This document shows positions 1 to 7,365 of a DNA stretch of 64,000 bases, piece after piece (the first letter of the stretch is position 1; each line of letters opens with the position of its first letter). Under the pieces are notes generated by a model, which was not told where the DNA came from, made no database searches, and worked only from the letters and a program-made list of their open reading frames with translations. The position numbers were made by a program, and so were the translations under genes. Source of the stretch: CBDDBH01 sp965225625 (GTDB lineage Bacteria > Pseudomonadota > Gammaproteobacteria > JADZEE01); NCBI GenBank assembly GCA_965225625.1, contig CBDDBH010000027.1, forward strand, positions 158,901 to 222,900. The letters run 5' to 3'.

Positions 1-713
1 TCAGCTTGATCTGCAACCGCCCGCTACAGGTCATGGGCTATGTTCGCCAGACCATCCAGGCGAATTGGAAACTATTCGTCGAGAACAACCGCGATGCCTA
101 CCACGGTGCGCTGCTGCACGCGTTTATTCCGAAGTTCGATCTACTGCAGTTGGACCAGCGTTCTGACGTTCAGCTCAGTGGCGGTGACATGCACGCGGTG
201 CTTAGCTCGCGAACGGCACCGGCCACAACGGCGGCAGTGGCGCGAACCGCTCCGGTGCCCGGAAAGCTTCAGCTTGAAGATCCTGCGGTGATCCGAAGCG
301 TGCCGGAATTCGGCGACATTGCGTTGACCGTCATGTCCTTGTTCCCCACCAGTTTGTTTACCTGCATTGGCAATCTGCTTACCTGTCGTCAGATCCGTCC
401 GCTTGCAGCTGATCGGATCGAAGTGCTCTACACGATGTTCGCCTTTGCCGATGATGACGAGCAGATGCTGGAACGCCGCAGAAATCTGGGAAACCTCGAA
501 GGCCCCTCCGGTTTTACGTCCATGGAAGATGTCGAAGTGCTGGAGTTGATCCAGCGCGGCGTTACCAGTGACGCGTGCGACGATCACGCCTACCTCGAGT
601 TTGGTGGTAGCGCCATCGGCGACGTTCCACATATGCATTCAGAAGCGTCGATCCGCGGGTTCTGGAAAACCTATTGCCGGCTTATGGACATTCAGGCAGC
701 CGCTGATGGGTGA
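1..713 (+). CDS. Aromatic ring-hydroxylating dioxygenase, alpha subunit (C-terminal part, cut by window edge)
   Basis: The reading frame is open from the left edge, so the N-terminal Rieske 2Fe-2S domain lies outside the window. What remains (about 237 residues) is the catalytic domain of a Rieske non-haem iron oxygenase. It begins with the typical stretch NWKLFVENNRDAYHGALLH, carrying the two iron-ligand histidines (YH and LLH). The later MEDVEVLELIQRGV segment matches the family region that holds the third (Asp) ligand. Such enzymes insert O2 into an aromatic ring or hydroxylate or demethylate a substrate with electrons from a separate reductase, and no reductase or ferredoxin gene is visible here. 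The stop overlaps the beta-subunit start by 8 bp. Substrate cannot be predicted. Confidence 0.88.
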   Translation, partial: SLICNRPLQVMGYVRQTIQANWKLFVENNRDAYHGALLHAFIPKFDLLQLDQRSDVQLSGGDMHAVLSSRTAPATTAAVARTAPVPGKLQLEDPAVIRSVPEFGDIALTVMSLFPTSLFTCIGNLLTCRQIRPLAADRIEVLYTMFAFADDDEQMLERRRNLGNLEGPSGFTSMEDVEVLELIQRGVTSDACDDHAYLEFGGSAIGDVPHMHSEASIRGFWKTYCRLMDIQAAADG

Positions 714-1209
714 GGTGCCAGATCGACGTTTTCGGATCGACATTGAGCTCGAATGGGAGATTGTGCACCTCAACTACCGTTACGCGGATTGTCTGGATAG
801 CGGCCGCTATGAAGAGTGGCCGGAATTTTTTATCGACGATTGCTCGTATGTAATCCATCCACGCGAGAATGTAGATGCAGGGCTAACTGGGGGTTATTGG
901 ATTTATTGCACCAACAAGGGAATGTTACGCGATCGCGTATTGGCACTGCGGCAGGCGAATATTTACGACATCCACTTCGATCGCCATCTCGTCAGCAATA
1001 TTCGCGTAGTCGGATTTGAAAACGACGTATACCGCGTTCGTGCCAATTACCTGGTCGTGCAGACATCGGCGCAAGGCCGCAGCGCCGTACAGAGTACCGG
1101 TGAATATCACGACGAGATTGTGTTCGTTGACGCAGAGCCGAAATTCAAACAACGGCGTGTGATTCCGGATACTTTCAATACCGATAAGATCGTTGCAGTG
1201 CCGTTGTGA
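706..1209 (+). CDS. Aromatic ring-hydroxylating dioxygenase, beta (small) subunit
   Basis: This 167-residue protein has the length and character of the small subunit of a ring-hydroxylating dioxygenase, a cone-shaped SnoaL/NTF2-like structural subunit that packs under the alpha trimer. Recognisable features are an early ID-EWEIVHLNYRYADCLDSGRY helix, then YVIHPREN, and a C-terminal beta sheet with an RVRANYLV strand. A longer in-frame start exists at 568, but it would lie entirely inside the alpha gene. The ATG at 706 overlaps the alpha stop and gives the normal family length, so it was chosen. Tight coupling to the alpha gene and to the following transporter (GTGA overlap at 1206) indicates one operon. 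Confidence 0.85.
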   Translation: MGEVPDRRFRIDIELEWEIVHLNYRYADCLDSGRYEEWPEFFIDDCSYVIHPRENVDAGLTGGYWIYCTNKGMLRDRVLALRQANIYDIHFDRHLVSNIRVVGFENDVYRVRANYLVVQTSAQGRSAVQSTGEYHDEIVFVDAEPKFKQRRVIPDTFNTDKIVAVPL

Positions 1210-2453
1210 AGCCCCGTATGTTTTACGGTTGGTGGATCGTATTTGCCGCGACCATCGGCATGTCGCTGAGTCCGGGAACGCTTGCGTTTTATTCACTGGG
1301 CTTGTTTATCAAGCCACTTGAGCTTGCCAATGGCTGGGACCGCGCGGAAGTCTCGCTGGTCGCTACCATTCTTACTGTCGGCATCATGCTGGCGATGCCA
1401 ATCGTGGGTTGGCTCGTCGATCGTTACGGACCCCGCAAAGTGGTGTTGCCCTCACTAGCGTTGCTGGCGATAGGACTGGCCTCACTAGCCTTGGTGCGAA
1501 CACTCTGGCAGTTCTATCTGTGTTTCGCCTTCATCGGCGTGTTCGGCGCCGGGGCGAACTCTCTCGTCTACATCCGGCTTCTATCAGCCTGGTTCGATCG
1601 CAGGCGGGGATTGGTGATCGGTATCGCATCGGCCGGAATGGGTTTCGGCGTGATGCTGATCCCACCATTCGTACATGCGGCGATGGCTGTGGGTGGTTGG
1701 CAGGCAGCCTACGTAGGACTTGCCCTGGTCGTAGTTGGCATGGGCATTCCGGTCATGGCGTTCGTGGTTCGCGATGTGCCGCAGGAGTTAGGCTTAGGCG
1801 CCGACGGCGTGCCCGGCGTCGCGGCGGGCGAAACACCGGTCGGTTACTCGATGAGCGAAGTCTTGCGCAAGCGTCAGTTCTGGTTATTGCTGTGTATATT
1901 TATGTGCATTGCCGGGGCGATAAATTCGGTTGCGGTGCATATGGTGGCAATGCTGCAGGATCGCGGCTCCGGCCTGTCGGTTGCGGTGCTGGCGGCGTCG
2001 CTGTTCGGCGGCGCCATGCTGTTCGGACGTTTGGCGACGGGTTACTTGATCGACCGCTTTTTTGCTCCCTATGTAGCAGCGATATTTTTCCTGGGTTCCA
2101 CAGCGGCGCTTGCGGCCTTGAGCGTGGGCGCGACAGGTAGCCTGGCTTTGGTTGCGAGCGTGTTTATCGGATTATGTGCGGGGGCTGAGGGCGATGTGTT
2201 GGGCTACCTGATCTCCCGCTATTTTGGACTTCGCTCGTTCGGCAAGATTTATGGTTATACCTTCAGCGTGTATATGATCGGCGTCTCGATTTTTCCCTAC
2301 AGCATGGGCGTTGCGTATGAGGCCACCGGCAGTTACACGAGTATGTTGTTCGTGTGCACGTTGCTGAATCTGCTCAGTGCCGTAATGTTACTTTTCCTGG
2401 GGGCCTACCCGACATTGCCCACACAAGCGGCATATCAGAAAGGTTCCTCATAG
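1206..2453 (+). CDS. MFS transporter (oxalate/formate antiporter or monocarboxylate type)
   Basis: This 415-residue, strongly hydrophobic protein has about 12 predicted membrane helices and a charged central loop around residues 190-220. The N-terminal FYGWWIV and the loop motif GWLVDRYGPRKV between helices 2 and 3 are typical of MFS carriers of the oxalate:formate antiporter/monocarboxylate group. It starts with GTG, overlapping the dioxygenase beta stop (GTGA), so translation is probably coupled. Its place between a dioxygenase and a CoA ligase suggests uptake of the organic acid that they process, which is inference. A clear paralogue lies at 42911-44191: both share the FYGW start and an RFFAPYVA/KYFAPYVA segment in the second half. 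Confidence 0.87.
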   Translation: MKPRMFYGWWIVFAATIGMSLSPGTLAFYSLGLFIKPLELANGWDRAEVSLVATILTVGIMLAMPIVGWLVDRYGPRKVVLPSLALLAIGLASLALVRTLWQFYLCFAFIGVFGAGANSLVYIRLLSAWFDRRRGLVIGIASAGMGFGVMLIPPFVHAAMAVGGWQAAYVGLALVVVGMGIPVMAFVVRDVPQELGLGADGVPGVAAGETPVGYSMSEVLRKRQFWLLLCIFMCIAGAINSVAVHMVAMLQDRGSGLSVAVLAASLFGGAMLFGRLATGYLIDRFFAPYVAAIFFLGSTAALAALSVGATGSLALVASVFIGLCAGAEGDVLGYLISRYFGLRSFGKIYGYTFSVYMIGVSIFPYSMGVAYEATGSYTSMLFVCTLLNLLSAVMLLFLGAYPTLPTQAAYQKGSS

Positions 2454-2463
2454 GGGGGAGATA

Positions 2464-4128
2464 ATGCGGGGACTCATGATGGATCGGCCGCTGATGATTT
2501 CGCGGCTGTTACAACATGCGGCTGATTATCATGCGCAAACGCAAGTCGTCTACCGCGAGCACGACGGCGCCATCATTCGCTACTCATATCGCGAGGCCAA
2601 TGCCCGCGCCTGCCGGCTGGCGCAAGCCGTCATTGCATTAGGCGTAAAACTCGGCGAGCGTGTTGCCACACTGGCGTGGAACACACATCGACACTTTGAA
2701 ATGTTTTACGGTGTATCGGGTACCGGCGCGGTGTTGCATACGGTCAACCCGCGTCTGCATCACGAGCAGCTCGTTTATATCATCAACCATTGCGAAGACA
2801 AGTGGCTGTTTTGTGATCACGAAACAATCAGCCTGGTGGAAACACTTGCGCCGGCACTGACCACCGTTGAGGGTTACGTGTTCATGGGCACGCAGGCGCA
2901 GATGCCTGCTTCGACGTCGTTGCCGGCGCTGCAGTGTTACGAGACGCTATTGCAGAACCAGGACGGTGATTACGAATGGCCGGAGTTCGACGAATATGCT
3001 GCCTCTACAATCTGTTATACCTCGGGAACCACAGGTAACCCCAAGGGCGTCGTCTATTCTCATCGAGGCACAGTGTTGTCCGCGATGGCGTTTGCAGCTG
3101 CTGATTTCATCCCTGGCTATCAGCACGGCGCCTTGGAAACGGCGTTTGGACTGGCGCCAATGTTTCACGGTAATGCCTGGCAATTCCCGTATCTGGGACC
3201 GCTACTCGGCTGGAAGTTGGTCTGGCCCGGGCGCGCGTATGATGCGCCGAGCTTGATCGAACTGCTTTCAACGGAACATTGCACGGTCATGACCGGCGTG
3301 CCGACTTTTTGGCTACTGTTGTTAGAGGAACTTGAAAAGACGGGTATTAAGCTGCCGAGTTTGCGCGTGTCGTTGTCATCCGGTGGGACGCCGCCACGCT
3401 GGATGGTCGAAAAGCTCAAACACGAGTTTAGCGTTGAACTCGTTAACGTCTGGGGGATGACGGAAGCTCTCGGGGTGTCCGTGGGTACACTGCGTCCGGG
3501 CGATGCTGAACTCGACGACGCGGAACATACTAAGCGGCTATTGCGGTCGGGCCGCGGACACTTTCTGACGGATCTGCGCGTCATCGATGACGATGGCGCA
3601 GTGGTAGCGCACGACGGCGTCAGCAAGGGTCACCTGCAGGCGCGCGGTCCGTGGGTCTCAAACGGATATTTTAAAGGTGAAGGTGGCGATCCCCTGGTCG
3701 ACGGCGGCTGGCTGCCCACGGGCGATGTCGCGGTATTCGAACCGGACGGTTATTTCACCATAGTCGATCGATCCAAAGACGTTATTAAATCGGGTGGCGA
3801 GTGGATCAGCTCTGTCGAGGTTGAAAACATTGCCGTCGGTCACGCTAAAATCGCGCTTGCGGCCGTGATCGGTATCGCACACCCTAAATGGCAGGAACGG
3901 CCGTTACTGGTCTGTGTGCCACAACCGGGTGAGCAGCCCACCGCGATGGAGATCCTGGAGTTTCTCCGTGACAAGATTGCAAAGTGGTGGATGCCTGACG
4001 ACGTGGTGTTCGTAGCCGAACTACCGATGACAGGGACCGGCAAGATCCAAAAGCAGCGCCTGCGCGAACAGTTAAAAGACTACGTGCTGCCCGACGGCCG
4101 CACGACGGACACCCCACTGGGCAACTAG
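2464..4128 (+). CDS. AMP-forming acyl-CoA (fatty or aryl acid) ligase
   Basis: This 554-residue member of the ANL adenylate-forming superfamily activates a carboxylic acid with ATP to an acyl-adenylate and then an acyl-CoA. The phosphate-binding loop YTSGTTGNPKGV is at residues 185-196. The aromatic A5-like motif NVWGMTE, the hinge region DRSKDVIKSGGEWISS (around 434-449) and the catalytic lysine in TGTGKIQK (around 527) are all intact. It resembles medium/long-chain fatty acid ligases more than benzoate ligases, but the substrate is not assignable by eye. The start was chosen because a strong GGGGGAG ribosome site sits just upstream. It is the last gene of the dioxygenase/transporter operon and is followed by a palindromic repeat that may terminate transcription. 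Confidence 0.9.
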   Translation: MRGLMMDRPLMISRLLQHAADYHAQTQVVYREHDGAIIRYSYREANARACRLAQAVIALGVKLGERVATLAWNTHRHFEMFYGVSGTGAVLHTVNPRLHHEQLVYIINHCEDKWLFCDHETISLVETLAPALTTVEGYVFMGTQAQMPASTSLPALQCYETLLQNQDGDYEWPEFDEYAASTICYTSGTTGNPKGVVYSHRGTVLSAMAFAAADFIPGYQHGALETAFGLAPMFHGNAWQFPYLGPLLGWKLVWPGRAYDAPSLIELLSTEHCTVMTGVPTFWLLLLEELEKTGIKLPSLRVSLSSGGTPPRWMVEKLKHEFSVELVNVWGMTEALGVSVGTLRPGDAELDDAEHTKRLLRSGRGHFLTDLRVIDDDGAVVAHDGVSKGHLQARGPWVSNGYFKGEGGDPLVDGGWLPTGDVAVFEPDGYFTIVDRSKDVIKSGGEWISSVEVENIAVGHAKIALAAVIGIAHPKWQERPLLVCVPQPGEQPTAMEILEFLRDKIAKWWMPDDVVFVAELPMTGTGKIQKQRLREQLKDYVLPDGRTTDTPLGN

Positions 4129-4191
4129 TGCTGTCGTCGGAGCGACGTGAGGTACCGGGCACGTCTTGTCTCAGCGGCGTTTAAATTAAAC

Positions 4192-4229
4192 CCCTCACCC
4201 GACCGCCATCCCTGGCGGTCGGGTGAGGG
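4192..4229. repeat. REP-like palindrome, copy 1 (possible terminator)
   Basis: This is a perfect 17-bp inverted repeat with arm CCCTCACCCGACCGCCA and a 4-nt loop, in the gap between the CoA ligase and the MetE-like gene. Near-identical palindromes occur at 38078-38115 and 51949-51988. It lacks a strong T run but is followed by an AT-rich stretch, so it may act as a transcription terminator or mRNA stabiliser. Its repetition argues for a dispersed REP-type element. Confidence 0.75.
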
Positions 4230-4292
4230 TTATTATGATTAAAACGTGGTCTCGGTATACTCGAATGCCCGCAACTAAAGAGGATCCAGGTA

Positions 4293-5351
4293 ATGGCGGC
4301 AAAACTGTTGTTAGTCGGAAGCATCCCCTGCGACACCGTTGAGGAAGTGTTCCGTGTGTGGGGCCACGCGTTTGGTGATCGGCTTGCCTACATGCCCGAC
4401 GGTGAGGTCGGCAATCGTCTGCATTGGATTGATGGCCAGGCGTTTCAGGTTTTCAACGGCCATCCTGATATCGATACGCTGAAACGGCCGCTACCTGACG
4501 ATGGTGTGGAGCGCTGGAAACCTCGAGATCTGGAAGATCAATGGCAGTTCGAGGTGAAGCCCGGTGTCGATTTGGTGCGGTTTTCCGATCCGGGTTGGCG
4601 CCTGGGCTACGCACGCGATGCGATTAACTCCTACTTTGTCTTCAAGACCCTGAAAAAAGAAGGAGTGCTACCGCCGCATCTGCGCATGATGGTCGCATTG
4701 CCTACCCCGGAGAGTGCGACCGCTCTTTATTTCCGCGATCCCACCCGTTGGAGTGCAATCAAACCGGGCTATGAAGCGGCCATGCTGGCTGAGGTTGCGA
4801 CCATTGTTGATCATATTCCGGCAGATGAGTTGGCTATTCAGTGGGATGCGGCTTGCGAATCCGTGGATATCGAGTTCGGACTGCCCTGGCTGGGGGCGAT
4901 TACACCGGAGCGCTACTCGAGCTACGTCAATCAATTTGAACGTTTGAGTGCGCCCATTCCCGAGGGCGTGGCGCTGGGCTATCACGCCTGCTACGGAACG
5001 CTGGGCGGTTGGCCGGTGGTAAATCCCGATACCTTGGCCAACGAAGTCAAGTTTCTTAATGATGCAGTCGCGGTGTCCGCGCGCAAGGTAGATTTCGTGC
5101 ATCTGCCGATGTTGAATCGGGCGGATCTGCAATACGCTGAACCGCTCACGGATTTGAATGTCGCGGGGGCGGAAGTTTACCTGGGGCTCATTCACAACAT
5201 GGACAACTTTGAGGAGCGGCTGGCCAACGCGCAAAAATATCTATCGGATTTCTCTATAGCCGCGCCGTGTGGATTTGGTCGCATCTCAGCTAGCGATTTG
5301 CAGAAGCGATTCGAACAACACCAAAAGGCGTTGAAGATATTTTCGAATTAG
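4293..5351 (+). CDS. MetE/UROD-like TIM-barrel protein, probably zinc-dependent methyltransferase-like
   Basis: This 352-residue soluble protein looks like an isolated catalytic barrel of cobalamin-independent methionine synthase (MetE) and its relatives. The segment LAIQWDAACE (around 180-189) matches the strand that reads QIDEPAL in MetE. YHACYG supplies an H231-x-C233 pair and APCGFGR a later C326. Together these correspond to the His-x-Cys...Cys zinc ligands that activate the thiol acceptor in MetE. The N-terminal MetE duplicate and folate-binding half are absent, so it is not a full methionine synthase. Related stand-alone proteins act on thiols such as coenzyme M or on unknown acceptors. 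It is monocistronic, starting just after repeat copy 1. Confidence 0.6.
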   Translation: MAAKLLLVGSIPCDTVEEVFRVWGHAFGDRLAYMPDGEVGNRLHWIDGQAFQVFNGHPDIDTLKRPLPDDGVERWKPRDLEDQWQFEVKPGVDLVRFSDPGWRLGYARDAINSYFVFKTLKKEGVLPPHLRMMVALPTPESATALYFRDPTRWSAIKPGYEAAMLAEVATIVDHIPADELAIQWDAACESVDIEFGLPWLGAITPERYSSYVNQFERLSAPIPEGVALGYHACYGTLGGWPVVNPDTLANEVKFLNDAVAVSARKVDFVHLPMLNRADLQYAEPLTDLNVAGAEVYLGLIHNMDNFEERLANAQKYLSDFSIAAPCGFGRISASDLQKRFEQHQKALKIFSN

Positions 5352-5398
5352 CGGTCCGTCGGACCTAAGGGATTGTGACGAGACTGCGGGAAATCGAA

Positions 5399-5779
5399 TC
5401 ACCTATCCGGGTCTTCGCGCGCGTCTGACGAAGTGTAAGGATTAGTGTAGCGGGGATTGGCGACGTTAATTTTGTCCCAGACCATTTGCCGTATCTCGAC
5501 GCTGAGCTTGTCGTAATGTTCGTCTAGTTGTCCGGCGCGGATCGCCGCGGCCAGTTGCGCATTGTCAACACAGCCAAACCGCGCTAACCGGGCGCTGTGT
5601 GCTGCTGCGTGTTGCGGGCCTGATTGCAGTTCCCGCGTCGCGATGTTCAGCGCGTTAATCGCGATGCGTGTATGAAAAGACAGTGGTCCGGCTACCGTGT
5701 CCTTAATCTCGTCATGCAGAAACTCGCTGACGGCGTCGATTAGTTCCGCGGCGTCGGGACGATCATAAGGGTTCGTCAT
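5399..5779 (-). CDS. DUF6285 domain protein
   Basis: This 126-residue helical protein begins MTNPYDRPDAAELIDAVSEF. The RPDAAELI start, the central FHTRIAINALNIATREL helix and a predominantly alpha composition match the small DUF6285 family, typically encoded next to an aminoglycoside-phosphotransferase-like kinase and an acyl-CoA dehydrogenase. Here it lies 27 bp downstream of just such a phosphotransferase, supporting the call. Its biochemical role is unknown. The start at 5779 was preferred to an upstream in-frame start at 5803 because a GAGA-type ribosome site precedes it and the family begins at the PYDRPDA segment. Confidence 0.65.
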   Translation of the reverse strand: MTNPYDRPDAAELIDAVSEFLHDEIKDTVAGPLSFHTRIAINALNIATRELQSGPQHAAAHSARLARFGCVDNAQLAAAIRAGQLDEHYDKLSVEIRQMVWDKINVANPRYTNPYTSSDAREDPDR

Positions 5780-5806
5780 AATCAGTTCTCTAATACAAAA
5801 CAAGCG

Positions 5807-6826
5807 TTACGGTAATAACAACATGAGATCAAACTCGGCTTCGGCGACACGACGCCCGACAGCGGCCAGCTCCAAGGATCGGCGGTGACCCTGCCAGTGG
5901 GTCGCGCCCTGCATGAGACAGATCACCGCCCAGCGCACGGTGCCCATGATCTGCCACCAACGCAAGGCTGCGCGATTGACGACGTAACCGGCAACACTCT
6001 CGTAGCTAGCAATGATGTCGTCATAATTACCGAATCCACCAACTGGTAACGGTGCGCCAAAACGCCAGGCGCGAATACAAAACCATCCCAGATCTTCCAG
6101 AGGATCGCCTAAGTGCGACAATTCCCAATCGATAACAGCGCGAAGGCCGAGGTTGGGATCGACAATTCCGTTGCCGTTGCGAAAGTCACCTTGAACGATA
6201 ACTGGCGGGCCAGCCAGTGGTCGATTTGACGTCAACCATCGCAACCCAAGCTCCAGTGCCGGCGCCGGTCTACCAATACGATCCAAGGTTTGTTGCCAAT
6301 GCATGAGTGGATCCTGATGTTTCACATCCGGCACGTCCGCCGGCCGGATCTGCTGGATACGTGCAAGCGCGTCCCCATATTGGCGTGCCAGCTGCGCCCG
6401 TGCCGGCGCAAACTGTTCCTGGCGCAGAATACGTTGCGGAATTGTCTCGCCGTCTATGCGTTCAAGCAGCAGAAAGGGCAGGCCTAGCTCTTCACTTGCA
6501 CTGCTGCAGGCGATCAGCTCGGGGGTTGGCACGTTTGCAGCGTGCGCCGCGCTCAGCAATTGAGCTTCAGTCGCCGTGTCGATCCATTGGTCGGCTATCA
6601 GCGAGCGTTTCAGCTGCAGGATCAACGGATAGCACTGACCGCGTTGGTCCACGGCGTCCAACGACCATGTTTCGCGCGATGAGCCGCCGGTCAAACGCTG
6701 CAGATTTACAACCCGGGGTTCCGGCCAGGCGGTCGCCCGAACTAATACGGGGACAAGACGTTCGGCAAGCGTCTCGGAGTCGACCGTACTCAATTTCGTT
6801 GACGCGGAGTCACACACATGGTTCAT
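5807..6826 (-). CDS. Phosphotransferase family protein (ACAD10/APH-like kinase)
   Basis: This 339-residue protein has the aminoglycoside/choline kinase-like fold. The ATP-binding LTGGSSRETW segment is at 46-55. The catalytic Brenner-type loop VQGDFRNGN supplies D214 and N219, and IDWELSHLGDPLEDLGW holds the metal-binding aspartate D233. In the ACAD10-like branch, which this resembles, the kinase is linked to acyl-CoA dehydrogenases and is thought to phosphorylate hydroxy-acyl substrates such as 4-hydroxy acids (family knowledge). It pairs with the DUF6285 gene downstream. The canonical HGD is QGD here, a variation seen in this family. It diverges from the small secreted protein at 6934. Confidence 0.8.
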   Translation of the reverse strand: MNHVCDSASTKLSTVDSETLAERLVPVLVRATAWPEPRVVNLQRLTGGSSRETWSLDAVDQRGQCYPLILQLKRSLIADQWIDTATEAQLLSAAHAANVPTPELIACSSASEELGLPFLLLERIDGETIPQRILRQEQFAPARAQLARQYGDALARIQQIRPADVPDVKHQDPLMHWQQTLDRIGRPAPALELGLRWLTSNRPLAGPPVIVQGDFRNGNGIVDPNLGLRAVIDWELSHLGDPLEDLGWFCIRAWRFGAPLPVGGFGNYDDIIASYESVAGYVVNRAALRWWQIMGTVRWAVICLMQGATHWQGHRRSLELAAVGRRVAEAEFDLMLLLP

Positions 6827-6933
6827 TGTCGCTACCTCGGTTTATTATGTCGATACCGATATCCAGCGCGAAAAGCGTCGAACTCGGCTGGGAACATTTC
6901 AACAACCATGACGTATTGCTTGGAGGCTACTGT

Positions 6934-7194
6934 ATGAAGTACCAAAAAACCTTACGGACCCTCGCCGTCTTAATTTGTACCTTGTCGTTTGGGTTGGTCG
7001 CGGCGGAAGAGTCCACCAGCGCTATTGCCGCACCTAAATGCGATCTCGCGCAAATTGAGGCGTTGTGCGCCGACAGTGATGACTGCGTAAAAGTGGAAAA
7101 AGGCGCGTGGGACGGCGGCTACAACGTTACCGCGCCGGATAAAGAGGCGGAAACCAAATTCATGACGGAGGTCATCTTCAAGAACTGCATGTAG
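6934..7194 (+). CDS. Small secreted cysteine-containing protein of unknown function
   Basis: This 86-residue protein has a clear signal peptide: basic MKYQK, a hydrophobic core to about residue 22 and a likely cleavage after LVAA near residue 24. The mature part is short and acidic and carries four cysteines (C36, C45, C51 and C85), suggesting two disulfides in the periplasm. The start at 6934 has a good GGAGG site eight bases upstream. The frame remains open far upstream, but that part is antisense to the phosphotransferase and is not protein-like. No family was recognised. A strong hairpin follows, so it is probably transcribed alone. Confidence 0.6.
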   Translation: MKYQKTLRTLAVLICTLSFGLVAAEESTSAIAAPKCDLAQIEALCADSDDCVKVEKGAWDGGYNVTAPDKEAETKFMTEVIFKNCM

Positions 7195-7206
7195 ACATGG
7201 TTGCAA

Positions 7207-7246
7207 GCTACGCGCCGTCGACTGGCGGCGCGTAGCGGCTTGTTTC
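7207..7246 (+). terminator. Hairpin terminator after small secreted protein
   Basis: An 11-bp perfect stem (GCTACGCGCCG at 7207-7217 paired with 7226-7236, 8-nt loop) lies 13 bp after the stop codon and is followed by a T-rich GGCTTGTTTCT tail. This is a plausible Rho-independent terminator, although the T run is interrupted. Confidence 0.6.
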
Positions 7247-7365
7247 TAGGCAGATCTTTGGCGCTCCACAACTACGCTGTGGGTTGTCCGCTCGAGCGGC
7301 GACTGTCGTGCTAATCTAGCCACTCGAGATCACAACATCGCGCCGTAGTCGGCAGGAATGCACCC

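Noticed and set aside
568..705. An N-terminal extension of the dioxygenase beta subunit
   Set aside because: It would overlap the alpha gene by 140 bp and is not protein-like; the ATG at 706 gives the family length.
4192..4229. CRISPR repeat or insertion-sequence end
   Set aside because: Copies are tens of kilobases apart as single palindromes with no spacer array, no target duplication and no transposase gene.
4293..5351. Full methionine synthase MetE
   Set aside because: Only 352 residues, one barrel, and no N-terminal half; only the zinc-ligand region resembles MetE.
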